A DNA stretch of 64,000 nucleotides from Dyella sp. C9. GTDB taxonomy: Bacteria > Pseudomonadota > Gammaproteobacteria > Xanthomonadales > Rhodanobacteraceae. The notes below the pieces were generated by a model, which saw only the letters and a list, made by a program, of their open reading frames with translations, was not told the origin of the DNA and ran no database searches. Each line of letters starts with the position of its first letter. Position 1 is the first letter of the stretch. The position numbers and the translations under genes were made by a program. Location of the stretch: the NCBI RefSeq assembly GCF_003332825.1, contig NZ_QIRF01000002.1, positions 310,001 to 374,000 of the forward strand. The letters run 5' to 3'. Below, piece by piece: positions 49,201 through 58,369 of the stretch.

Positions 49201-50223
49201 TTAGTGTGTCTTCAAGAACGTATAGATCGGCTTCTCGCTCCAATCAGACCGCAGTAGGCCAAAGTGGCGCTCGACCTCCGAGTCGTTTCCGGCGCCATCA
49301 ATCAACTCGTACATAAAGAGTGCATCAACATTCAGGCGCTTGGCTGCCTGGATTTCGTTGATTAGGTAGTCCCGTTGAAGCTGCTCAGACAGTGCGAACT
49401 GGCCAGTTGGCACAGTCGGCCAACCGATTTCCGAAACGACGATTTTCTTGCCGGCCATCCCAACAGAGGACCGGATCAAATTGACCATGTCCGTGAGGAG
49501 TTTTGCCCCTGCGTCGCCGCCATTGTCGCTGAGCCGATAGACATACGGATGGATGCTAAAGCCGTCCCCATATTCCGCCACCCCGGCCTTTAGCATTTGG
49601 CTCAAATAACTACCGAAAATGCCGGAGTTATAATAAGTACCACCGGTCACTGCGCCGACCAGAACCGTCGTCGAGGGATCTGCGGCTTTGATCCTCTTGT
49701 AGGTCGCTCGAGCCATTCGCACGTAATTTGTGGGACGACCCGGGTGTGTATTCCCACCGTCCAGTTCGTACTCATTCCAGATTTCGTAGTAGGGAACGCG
49801 ACCCTTGAAATGATCGGCGACAAACTCGGCATAGCCGGCATAGGCTTCGATGGCCCGATCTGAAGTTGGCTTGTCGCCGTCATCGTACAACGCATTGCCG
49901 TAGTCAAGAATGACCAGCGATTTGATACCCCGTTTCGCGGATTCATTGATGACGTAATCCCAAATTGGTGGAATCTGATAACCCTTGGGGCTCTTCTCCA
50001 CTGCCTTCCAAGGCATATCCCACCTAATTAATGCGATATGCGCCGCCGACGCAGCCTCAAGTGTTTTATCGACATTTTCTCTGGTTGCCGCCCAAAGATG
50101 AACACATACACCGATTGGCATAACCTGATCTGGGGCGGCTCTTTCGCTTGCGCGAGCAGCGCCTCCGATATTCAAAAGCAAGAAGAGCAAGCCAGTCGCG
50201 AATAATCTCATTTTGGATTCCAT
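49201..50223 (-). CDS. Secreted glycoside hydrolase, clan A (PslG/GH39-like)
   Basis: 340 aa from the ATG at 50223 (alternative 50211). Signal peptide LFATGLLFLLLNIGGAARA. TIM-barrel markers are IRWDMPWKAVEK, the acid/base Glu151 in YEIWNEYEL, and the nucleophile Glu265 in VVSEIGWPT, giving the two-glutamate layout of retaining clan-A hydrolases. The wording resembles PslG of the Psl locus. Encoded among the polymerase and transferase genes, it probably trims or releases polymer in the periplasm rather than digesting food. Overlap or tight spacing with neighbours implies one operon. Confidence 0.85.
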   Translation of the reverse strand: MESKMRLFATGLLFLLLNIGGAARASERAAPDQVMPIGVCVHLWAATRENVDKTLEAASAAHIALIRWDMPWKAVEKSPKGYQIPPIWDYVINESAKRGIKSLVILDYGNALYDDGDKPTSDRAIEAYAGYAEFVADHFKGRVPYYEIWNEYELDGGNTHPGRPTNYVRMARATYKRIKAADPSTTVLVGAVTGGTYYNSGIFGSYLSQMLKAGVAEYGDGFSIHPYVYRLSDNGGDAGAKLLTDMVNLIRSSVGMAGKKIVVSEIGWPTVPTGQFALSEQLQRDYLINEIQAAKRLNVDALFMYELIDGAGNDSEVERHFGLLRSDWSEKPIYTFLKTH

Positions 50224-50322
50224 AGGGACGCGCGGTGCCAGAGGGTGCTCAGAGATGCAGTAGATGGCGTTAGATACATTGACGGAACCGCCGCCTGTAT
50301 GTCGCAAAAGTCTTCGAAAAGA

Positions 50323-51621
50323 TCATTCGCAATTTGCCGGGCGCGCGCAAATATTCATTTGTGCTGTGGAAGAATTCTGTTTGCTGCGCACCGAAATCGG
50401 AATTGCCATCGAGAAGCCGACGAACAGCAGAAACAATCCTCTCTCTACAGGCGAACCCGTGAGGCCATAGGCAAAGACGCTTAGAAGGCTCAGCTTGGCA
50501 TACATTCCGTTGGGCGTGGTACGCGCATGGCGGATAGCCTTTAGTGCGTAGTAGATCAGGGCTAGGGCGCCAACCAAACCGAAACATCCATAGATATATA
50601 TGAATAGGCTGTCCGTTGACGAGAACACTATAGTCGGATCATAAAACTTGGCCAGCGGTGCGCCGATTCCGCCAACGCCAACGCCAAGTAACGGGATCAT
50701 ATGGGTGTTGATGAAGTCCAGGGACATCGGCCACATCCATTGCATTCGTTCAAACATGGTTTCAACGGTAAAGAAACCGAATGACAGGGACTCGAAATGT
50801 GATCCAATATCCACGTTCGAATTGTAGTCATGGAGCGCTTTTAGCGGTAACGCAATATTCAATATGCAGAGTGTGCCCACGGCTGACATGTAGAGCACCT
50901 TTTTACGATTAAGATAAAAGAGGCCAGCCAGCAGTAACGTAATGATGGCTCCCTTAGTAGTCGTGGCCGTAACTGCTGCCAGCGACAAAAGGAAGTAGAA
51001 TATTTTGTACTTTTTCTCGGTGCGGGTGATTAGGAATATGCAAAGTATCATCACCTGGGTTGCGGCCGAATAGGATGCGCCTGAAAAGCCCGAAATTCGA
51101 GAAAAGCCGAAAGTGGACCATTCCTTAACCGCAGTGACCTTCTGCCCGTCGATGTCTAGCTCCGCTGTGGCCCACGGAAAATCGACGAAGCAATTTATGA
51201 ATACGCCGAGGATTGCTAGCCACCAGACACGCTCAATCAGCCACTCGAAACGCTTGTCGAAGAGTTGATCTCCGAAGTAGCAACCAAATATCAATGGGGC
51301 AAAGATGTAGAGACCAAAAATTGATTGCTGTAGATTCTTGAATATCAGTAGATCTGTCGTTACCGAAACAATGAGAATTAGAAGAAATCCCATGTAATTG
51401 GCTCGGACCCGCCCATTGACGATCATGTGCGCGAAGGGCATGCACAGAAGCAGGACCTTCGGCAGATAAAAGAGTGGAGCTAAGTTGATAGCGTAGAAAA
51501 GAACCTTTAGTGGCCCGGACATCACTTCCGTAATGAAGTAGAGCACCACCGCGAACTGGATAAGTAAAATCAATCCTCGGCTTCCGCGCGAGCCGGCAGA
51601 TAAGGTGGAGGTGTTAATCAT
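50323..51621 (-). CDS. Polysaccharide polymerase (Wzy/O-antigen ligase-like)
   Basis: 432 aa, about ten to twelve helices, with a large periplasmic loop between about residues 270 and 340. Low sequence conservation is normal for Wzy proteins; identification rests on topology, on the loop containing GVGVGGIGAPLAKFYD and DSLFIYIYGCFG, and on genome context. It would polymerise flipped repeat units. The sequence is AT-richer than the window average and uses many Ile/Phe codons. Confidence 0.82.
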   Translation of the reverse strand: MINTSTLSAGSRGSRGLILLIQFAVVLYFITEVMSGPLKVLFYAINLAPLFYLPKVLLLCMPFAHMIVNGRVRANYMGFLLILIVSVTTDLLIFKNLQQSIFGLYIFAPLIFGCYFGDQLFDKRFEWLIERVWWLAILGVFINCFVDFPWATAELDIDGQKVTAVKEWSTFGFSRISGFSGASYSAATQVMILCIFLITRTEKKYKIFYFLLSLAAVTATTTKGAIITLLLAGLFYLNRKKVLYMSAVGTLCILNIALPLKALHDYNSNVDIGSHFESLSFGFFTVETMFERMQWMWPMSLDFINTHMIPLLGVGVGGIGAPLAKFYDPTIVFSSTDSLFIYIYGCFGLVGALALIYYALKAIRHARTTPNGMYAKLSLLSVFAYGLTGSPVERGLFLLFVGFSMAIPISVRSKQNSSTAQMNICARPANCE

Positions 51622-51664
51622 GGAATTTCGTCTAGCAGGCTGATGGATTTAAGGCCTAAGGAAT

Positions 51665-52822
51665 TCACGGTGCGTGCAAAACTTGATGTGCCGCATGGGC
51701 TTGCTTCAGCGCTTCCGCAAAGCTAGACCGGAAATTTTGGATGGAAAAGTGCTGAGCATTCCAGTTGCAGTCGATTGGGTTAATCTGGCTATTCTCGAGC
51801 CGCGCTATGGCGGCACTGATTGAGCTGATTGACTGCTGAGGAAATAGCACGCCCGTTGGTCGATTGGTGTCAATGTCACGTATCGTTTCCACAGCACCTC
51901 CCCTTCCAAAGGCAATGACAGGAGTTCCGCAGGCTTGGGCCTCCACCGGAATAATTCCGAAATCCTCCTCGGCCGCGAAGATGAAGGCCTTCGCGCGACG
52001 CATATAGTCAATCAATACGTTGCGGGGTTGATAGCCCAAAAACTGAATGTTTGCATGCCCCTTGGCAAACCGTTCAATTTTGCTGCGTTCCGGACCATCG
52101 CCGATTATGACTAATCGCTTGTCTGGTAGTTGGGTGAATGTTTCTGCGATCAGGTCTACACGCTTATAGGGGACAAGGCGGGATGCGGTCAGGAAGAAAT
52201 CATCCTTGGCGATTCCCAGTTTGAAGGCGTCCGTATCCACTGGCGGGTAAACCACCTTGGCAGTACGACGATAGACCTTGTTTACGCGCCGGCCGATATA
52301 CTGCGAGTTGACCACAAAGCTATCCACGCCGTTGGCTGTGCGACAGTCCCACGTGCGGATGCGATGCAGTAAATATCTGGCGACCCAACCCTTGAGGTTA
52401 TGGGTCAGATCAGATTCCTTGAGATACTGGTGCTGTAGATCCCAGGCATAACGGATTGGGGTGTGAACATAGCTGACGTGCAGCTGATCGGGGCCGGTCA
52501 GCACACCTTTGGCCACGGCATGAGAACTGGAAATGACGATGTCGTAGCTCGACAAATCCAATTGTTCGATCGCAAGTGGCATCAGGGGCAGGTATTGCCG
52601 ATAGTGCTTTCGCGCTCCCGGTAGGTGCTGGATGAAGGTGGTTTGACAGGGCCGACCATGGAGGAAGTTGCGCTCCTGGCTTGGCATGAAGTCGCATACC
52701 GCGTACAGATCAGCGGCGGGGTACATCAGAAGGAGTTGTTCGAGTACCCGCTCCGCTCCAGCGTAGGTCGTCAGCCAATCATGCACGATGGCGATTTTGG
52801 CGGTAATTTTCTCGTGCGTCAT
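51665..52822 (-). CDS. GT4-family glycosyltransferase (WbaZ/GumH-like)
   Basis: 385 aa from the ATG at 52822. N-terminal IAIVHDWLTTYAGAERVLEQL and HTPIRYAWDLQ are the hallmark of a mannosyltransferase-like GT4 subgroup. The C-terminal domain has FLTASRLVPYKRVDL, IIGDGPERSKIE, FLGYQP and the EX7E-type block AAEEDFGIIPVEAQACGTPVIAFGRGG. Probably transfers mannose or a related sugar from a GDP donor; the donor is inference. Confidence 0.9.
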   Translation of the reverse strand: MTHEKITAKIAIVHDWLTTYAGAERVLEQLLLMYPAADLYAVCDFMPSQERNFLHGRPCQTTFIQHLPGARKHYRQYLPLMPLAIEQLDLSSYDIVISSSHAVAKGVLTGPDQLHVSYVHTPIRYAWDLQHQYLKESDLTHNLKGWVARYLLHRIRTWDCRTANGVDSFVVNSQYIGRRVNKVYRRTAKVVYPPVDTDAFKLGIAKDDFFLTASRLVPYKRVDLIAETFTQLPDKRLVIIGDGPERSKIERFAKGHANIQFLGYQPRNVLIDYMRRAKAFIFAAEEDFGIIPVEAQACGTPVIAFGRGGAVETIRDIDTNRPTGVLFPQQSISSISAAIARLENSQINPIDCNWNAQHFSIQNFRSSFAEALKQAHAAHQVLHAP

Positions 52823-52970
52823 GAGTGGCTCTTGGCAAACATTACTTATTCGGTGCGGTAGCTTTGGTCGCACATGGCTTGAAGGGGTCTAGCTTCACTC
52901 TGCTACGCCAAGTGGTGAGACAGCTGGGCTATATCGCCGTCGCGAAGGAGGATTTGGCGCCCGATTCGGA

Positions 52971-53987
52971 TCAGGCGGAGGCTGGGTACTGGCTGCCTGG
53001 CAGTAGCCTGGACGCTATCGCCTTTCCAGCCTTTACGGCTGGAAGCTCCACGGTCCGATGGATGACATCGGATAGGAGAAGCACAGCAAGCAGCGAAACC
53101 ATCCCGGCCAGGAGTTCATTTGGAATAGCTCGGGAAACGGCCTCCCTGACTGGCACATGGATTAGATACAACGGATAGCTGATGCCACCAAGCCACCTAA
53201 GAACCGAAGAGCTAACGTTGAACTTCATGAAGCCAGAAAAGATCAGCGCCCCAATGGCATAGCTGATAACAAATCTTAGCGGTGTCTCTCGGTAGCCCCA
53301 GTCTTTAGCGTAAGCCAGGAAGAAGCACCCACAGAGAAGAGCGAAGACACCAAGAACCACATGACGCATCTGTCCGGTAGTGAGAAACCCACCGTTCTTG
53401 TGTAAATAGAAAGCGAAGCTGGTTAGCATGACCACCAGGCCAAATACCGGCGCGACAGGCGATTTCATGTCCAATAGCGCGCGGGGCAATGACACAGTCA
53501 GTGCCAGAACGCACGCTCCCGCCAGCGTCCATCCGATGACTTTGGGTCGATAAATTTTTCCGAACGCAATCAAGATTGCGATCAATGCATAGAACATGAG
53601 CTCCACCTGCAACGTCCAATAAACGCCAACTACGTCTGGCATACCTACGAAACGCTGGGCCATTGTGACGTTCGCTAGAAGAACATGTGCCGTGACAGGG
53701 GTAACTGCGCAGGCGATGGCTAAGGATAGCCAATAGGCGGGGTACAAGCGGAAGGCGCGGGCGAGAACGAACTTCTTTACCGTCGTTGGCGCGCGCAGTA
53801 CCGACCACGGAATGACGTATCCGCTAATACAGAAAAAGGCGACGACGCCTATCACTCCAAGATCGAAAAATCCCGCAAGGGGGCCTTGGCAGGTCAAACA
53901 AAAATAGTGGTGAACTAGAACCAGGAGTGCGGCTACACCGCGCAGCGCGTCCATCCACTCGATACGAAAATCGTTAGATCTATCCAT
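52971..53987 (-). CDS. Acyltransferase-3 family membrane protein
   Basis: 338 aa with about ten helices. N-terminal EWMDALRGVAALLVLVHHY holds the conserved RG and HH motif of the OafA/YrhL/ExoZ family, followed by FFCISGYVI. It most likely O-acetylates the polysaccharide repeat (role of GumF/G in xanthan); an in-family succinyl transfer is an alternative. The start at 53987 is clean. Separated by short gaps from genes on both sides but same strand. Confidence 0.9.
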   Translation of the reverse strand: MDRSNDFRIEWMDALRGVAALLVLVHHYFCLTCQGPLAGFFDLGVIGVVAFFCISGYVIPWSVLRAPTTVKKFVLARAFRLYPAYWLSLAIACAVTPVTAHVLLANVTMAQRFVGMPDVVGVYWTLQVELMFYALIAILIAFGKIYRPKVIGWTLAGACVLALTVSLPRALLDMKSPVAPVFGLVVMLTSFAFYLHKNGGFLTTGQMRHVVLGVFALLCGCFFLAYAKDWGYRETPLRFVISYAIGALIFSGFMKFNVSSSVLRWLGGISYPLYLIHVPVREAVSRAIPNELLAGMVSLLAVLLLSDVIHRTVELPAVKAGKAIASRLLPGSQYPASA

Positions 53988-54142
53988 GCCAGCCCCTTCC
54001 CCTGAAAACCCTCTTAAAGATGTGCTCTATGCATTACCTCAGCGATGCAACGGCACCCAATACCATGTCGCCTTACCGTAATCTCTCTTCACGCTGAACT
54101 CGAGGTCTACGGAAGCAGTTCCGCTTCGACATGAAAACAAAA

Positions 54143-55633
54143 TCAGACCTTCCTTAGCACTGGAACGCGCGAAAGGATGGGCAAAACCGCCTCCCGCAAC
54201 GTGCGGACGCAAAAGATCATAGGCAACCATACCAGTGCGGCAATTGCCACATTCATGGCCAAACCAAATGGATAAGCGAATTGCTCAGAGACAAGCCATG
54301 CCGGGATGATTTGTAACGCGCAACCAACCATTAGCCAGGCTAATGTAGAACGCATCTCCCGCCACAACTTGAGCAGCGTCAGGCACGCAATCAACAACAC
54401 GGCAGCATAAGCGGCCACGGCCAAGCCAATGGTAGGCGCCCCCAGCCACCGCCATAGCAACAAATTGACCGACATGTTAGTCCCGACAGCGACCAGGGTG
54501 GCAAGCAATGCTTCCTTGTTTCTCATCTGGGCGTTTAGTGCCTTCACAAGGTAATACGCAGTGATGGTCATCCCCAGCGCGCCCCCCATCCATACCAAAA
54601 CTGAGGCTGTCGTATCCACCGAATGTGCATCGAACACGCCGCGCTTGTAGATAAGGCGTACGATATTCTCCGCGTTACTTCCAATGAATGCCGCAATCGG
54701 AAAAGAAAGAACTAACAAGGCGCGAGTGATGCCGCTGACATGCGCGCGAATTGCTTCGCCTGACCTCCCGCCGTGCGTCGACATTGTCAAGATGCCAAGA
54801 GGTACCGCGACAAGCTGCACAGAGGTATCGCAAATGAAGCGCGCATAGTCGACGCTCGGAATCACTGCACTACCGAGATGAGACGACACAATGCGCTCAA
54901 CCACTACGTTGACTTGCGCCGCCAACGGCAACCCTAGAAGCGGAACTAGGTTAGCGAGAAATCGCGCGGACACTTGCTTTAGCGCAAATAGCGCGGGTTT
55001 TTTCGAAAGCCAAAAGCCGCCGAGTCTTTGCAACTGAATCAGCGTCCAGACAAAGAATGCGATGTGGCTGATGAAAATGCCGGTCGCCAACCAATAGTCC
55101 TTGCCAAGCCAAACGGCCAGCGCCGCGCCGCCGAGGGCGCCAAGATTCAACAACATTGGGCGCCACGCAATCGCCCCGTATTGGCCATAGGCCGTTTCCA
55201 GATAGCTGAGCATGCCACTCAACACGTAGAACGGCGTTGCTAACGACAAAATCTTAAGCAATCGTGCCGCAAGCGCCAGGACCTTTCCCTGTGCGCCCGG
55301 TGCAATGAATGCTGCGACCTCACTCGCATACAGATAAAGCAATGTCGTTACAACCGCGGAAAAGCCAAGTGCGTACAGCGAGGCAACCGCGACCAACAAC
55401 CGCGGCGGCTCAACACCTTCTTGCTGCACGTTCCTATAGAGCGGCAATAGACCAGCACCAAGGCTGTCGCCAACAAACGCCTGAGTCGGCAGCAAGTAGG
55501 CCGTCTGCGCAATACGAAAAGCCGCTGCAGTCCCGGATGTGCCGAACCACCCTGCAAAGGCAATTTCCCGCACCAAGCCAGCGCCTTTGGAAGCCAAATT
55601 GCCAATCGCAATGGCCGAAATGCCACGCGCCAT
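54143..55633 (-). CDS. MurJ/MviN-like flippase (Wzx role)
   Basis: 496 aa from the ATG at 55633, 14 predicted helices. Early motifs SKGAGLVREIAFAGWFGTSG and FRIAQTAYLLPTQAFVGDSLGAGLLPLY match the MviN/MurJ superfamily. In this place, one base after a glycosyltransferase and without a canonical Wzx elsewhere, it is most likely the exporter of the lipid-linked repeat unit rather than lipid II flippase. Confidence 0.88.
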   Translation of the reverse strand: MARGISAIAIGNLASKGAGLVREIAFAGWFGTSGTAAAFRIAQTAYLLPTQAFVGDSLGAGLLPLYRNVQQEGVEPPRLLVAVASLYALGFSAVVTTLLYLYASEVAAFIAPGAQGKVLALAARLLKILSLATPFYVLSGMLSYLETAYGQYGAIAWRPMLLNLGALGGAALAVWLGKDYWLATGIFISHIAFFVWTLIQLQRLGGFWLSKKPALFALKQVSARFLANLVPLLGLPLAAQVNVVVERIVSSHLGSAVIPSVDYARFICDTSVQLVAVPLGILTMSTHGGRSGEAIRAHVSGITRALLVLSFPIAAFIGSNAENIVRLIYKRGVFDAHSVDTTASVLVWMGGALGMTITAYYLVKALNAQMRNKEALLATLVAVGTNMSVNLLLWRWLGAPTIGLAVAAYAAVLLIACLTLLKLWREMRSTLAWLMVGCALQIIPAWLVSEQFAYPFGLAMNVAIAALVWLPMIFCVRTLREAVLPILSRVPVLRKV

Positions 55634-55634
55634 A

Positions 55635-56807
55635 TCAGGTTCTTCCCACGGCAACGCGAGCGACTACGTCGAGGTATTTATCGGCAACTGACGACCAGCC
55701 ATATTCTTCAGCCTCCCGACGAGCATTGGTACGCATCCGGTCTAACAAGTCGCGATCGTCCGCGAGCTTGCTAATTGCATCAGCGATTTCCGCAGCGTCG
55801 CAAGCTATGAAGCCAGTATCTCCATTCCGGATAACATAGGGCGCGCAGCCCACGGGGGTCATAACAATTGGTGTTCCGCACGCCATTGCTTCAAGAGCAA
55901 CCAGTGGCCACGCCTCGTAGTCGCTCGGAAGAACGAAGCAATCAGCAGCACAGAAGAACCGCTCGGTGTCAGAGCGGGTCCCCCAGAATATGGTCCTATC
56001 AAGAATGCCGAGGGCTCTGGCCAGATCTTCATAGGTCTGTTGAGACGACCAGCGCCCGCCAACAACCCACAGTAGGACCTGAGCGCCCAATCTGGCGACC
56101 GCTTGCATCACCAGATCCAATCGCTTTCTTTCGTATTCATGCCCGACAAAAAGTACGATGAAGTGATCCCTTCCATTCAATTCCCGGCGTAGCGAGTCTC
56201 GCTCTGTCTTTGAGATCGGAGCGAATCGAACAAGATCGATCCCGTTAGGAATTGCACTACCATCAGTGCCGGGCCGCATGAGACCCTCAGCCTCCTGCAA
56301 TAACTGTGGTGCGACTGCTACAACCGCAGACAGAGAACGGGAATTAAGCACAATCTTTTCGCGGATAAGACGAAAGCTAAATATCGGATTGAGCCAATGC
56401 GGAACACGCCTTATCCAATGTCTCTTGTCAGTTCGTTCTTGCTCTACGAACACATTGTGCAAGACAGCTATGTCACTCCCGAAAGCTTCGATATTATGGT
56501 CGATACCAATGTAGCCGCGCTGCCTCAGCCTTCGGAGCTGGATGTGACCGAAGACAGAAAACGAAACGATCTGCGCAAAGTGCCTGATCACTGCCAGGAC
56601 TTTTTTCTTGGGACGCCAATCGCGAAGAGCCCGCCCACCTGGCATCGCTATATTTTTGATACCAGGCAGCTCTGAAGCAGCCGTATAGTCACTGACGAAT
56701 ACGACCTCGTGCCCCTTCGCCATCATCTCGCGTGCAGTTGAAAGAGCGACGGTTCCGCCCCCTGTTCCGATGGGATCTCTTGCAGCGATGGCAATTTTAT
56801 ACTTCAT
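55635..56807 (-). CDS. GT4-family glycosyltransferase
   Basis: 390 aa from the ATG at 56807. N-terminal IAIAARDPIGTGGGTVALS is the acceptor-side loop, with HEVVFVSDYTA after it. The C-terminal half has IVLFVGHEYERKRLDLVMQ, WVVGGRW, FWGTRSDTERFFCAADCFVLPS and the EX7E-type YEAWPLVALEAMACGTPIVMTP. It ends one base before the flippase start, so coupled expression is expected. Confidence 0.92.
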   Translation of the reverse strand: MKYKIAIAARDPIGTGGGTVALSTAREMMAKGHEVVFVSDYTAASELPGIKNIAMPGGRALRDWRPKKKVLAVIRHFAQIVSFSVFGHIQLRRLRQRGYIGIDHNIEAFGSDIAVLHNVFVEQERTDKRHWIRRVPHWLNPIFSFRLIREKIVLNSRSLSAVVAVAPQLLQEAEGLMRPGTDGSAIPNGIDLVRFAPISKTERDSLRRELNGRDHFIVLFVGHEYERKRLDLVMQAVARLGAQVLLWVVGGRWSSQQTYEDLARALGILDRTIFWGTRSDTERFFCAADCFVLPSDYEAWPLVALEAMACGTPIVMTPVGCAPYVIRNGDTGFIACDAAEIADAISKLADDRDLLDRMRTNARREAEEYGWSSVADKYLDVVARVAVGRT

Positions 56808-56987
56808 GCTCAAACACTCGATGCGAGTTTAGTGACGCCGGGGCGCATTTCGATTCACCGGCACTTGCCTGCCTCAGACGCCAAGCGCATAACAGATAAA
56901 CGCGCTAGCGGGCGAGTGAACGAGGCGCCCCTTGCAAAAGGCCTGCTCTTTGATGAGATCTTCAAAATGCACACCCCTTCGTACCAA

Positions 56988-58139
56988 TTACTGCTTGGCC
57001 AAATCTCTCGCTTCGTCGTACAAGTGCTCTAACTCTGAAGTTTGCTTGCGAATATCGAATAGGCCCTCCACACGCAGTCGCGCAGCGCGGCCCATTTTTC
57101 CGCGTAGTTCAGCATCCGATAGCAGCAGCGATAAGTGGTGTGCCAAGCCGTCCACGTCGGTTTCTGGTGACAGGAAACCGGTGTCCCCGTGCTCAATTGC
57201 TTCTCCGATGCCACCAGAGTCGAAGGCGACGACGGGCACGCCAAGCGCGCTCGTCTCAGTAATCACGGTTGGCAATCCTTCGCGATCGCCGTCCACTCCG
57301 GTCACGCTGGGCACGGCTTTCACCGCAGCGCGGGCATCCCATTGCAGCACTTCGGCATTGGGACGCATGCCGAGGAACTGGACGCGGTCTGCGACACCCA
57401 GTCTCAAAGCCTCGGCTTCGAGCGATGCGCGCAACGGACCATCGCCGAGAATCACCAAGCGCACCATCGGATGCATTGGCACGAGCTTGGCAAGCGCACG
57501 AAGTAGGTAACGAGTGCCCTTTTTTTCCACCAATCGAGCAACATGCACGATTAGACCGTCTTCACCAGTACCGTATCGCGGCTGCAGCGCATGTGTGTCA
57601 ATACCGATGTAATGCACGCGCAGCTTGTGTTCGGGATAACCACGCTGCACTGCGGCTCTTTTGATGAAATCGGAAACACATATGAATAAACTGCCCTGGC
57701 GCTGCAACTGGCGACGGCAAAGCACACCGTTGATCAATGCCGGCCTGCCAGATCGGAGAAGGTCTGTATCGCTTCTGGTAACATCGAAGCCGTGCAGCGT
57801 TGTAACGAGCGGTATACCCAGTCGCTTGGCCAGCGGTGCAGCGTAAACCCCGTCGATGCCGAAATGTGCGTGAATCAAATCAGGCGCTTCAGCTCGCAGC
57901 GCACTCACGTATTCAGACATGTCTCGCAAGCCAACCGTGCGCACCAGCTGCCCAGCTCTTGCAAGCTTGCTGCGCGCACTCTCTGGTACCAGCGTCTTTC
58001 TTCCGAGCGCGCCCCCAAACAGAGCTCTCCCAATGTAAGTAGGCTCATACCGGGACAAGTTGTCTGCCTGCGAAGTAATAAAGGTTTCCGAAGGCTTAAA
58101 TAGCTGCAAACGGAAGATGCCTACAGAAGAAGACCGCAT
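56988..58139 (-). CDS. GT4-family glycosyltransferase
   Basis: 383 aa from the ATG at 58139, which has AGGA 6 bases upstream; a longer ATG at 58217 adds 26 unconserved residues. SSVGIFRLQLFKPSETFI begins the fold. Then HAHFGIDGVYAAPLAKRLG, TLHGFDV, VHVARLVEKKGTRYLL, ILGDGPLR, FLGMRPNAEVLQ and EGLPTVITETSALGVPVVAFDSGG appear in order, a complete GT4 set. Acts in repeat-unit assembly; sugar unknown. Confidence 0.92.
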   Translation of the reverse strand: MRSSSVGIFRLQLFKPSETFITSQADNLSRYEPTYIGRALFGGALGRKTLVPESARSKLARAGQLVRTVGLRDMSEYVSALRAEAPDLIHAHFGIDGVYAAPLAKRLGIPLVTTLHGFDVTRSDTDLLRSGRPALINGVLCRRQLQRQGSLFICVSDFIKRAAVQRGYPEHKLRVHYIGIDTHALQPRYGTGEDGLIVHVARLVEKKGTRYLLRALAKLVPMHPMVRLVILGDGPLRASLEAEALRLGVADRVQFLGMRPNAEVLQWDARAAVKAVPSVTGVDGDREGLPTVITETSALGVPVVAFDSGGIGEAIEHGDTGFLSPETDVDGLAHHLSLLLSDAELRGKMGRAARLRVEGLFDIRKQTSELEHLYDEARDLAKQ

Positions 58140-58369
58140 GGTGTTCCTGAATAACCGAAAGCTAGGTATCGTTTGATTGGCCAACGTGTCGAACGACTGC
58201 GCTGCCTGGCGCTCCATTCTGTGGACATGGCCATAACGTTATCGCGAGCTGTACGCATGTCCTTGAGTTGAAAGCCCCTTCACGGCCGCTCACCTTCCGT
58301 CACGGTAAGCAGATGTTTCGGGCCGTCCAACAGTTGCTTCGCACCGTTAGCATCAGCACCTGTGCACCG

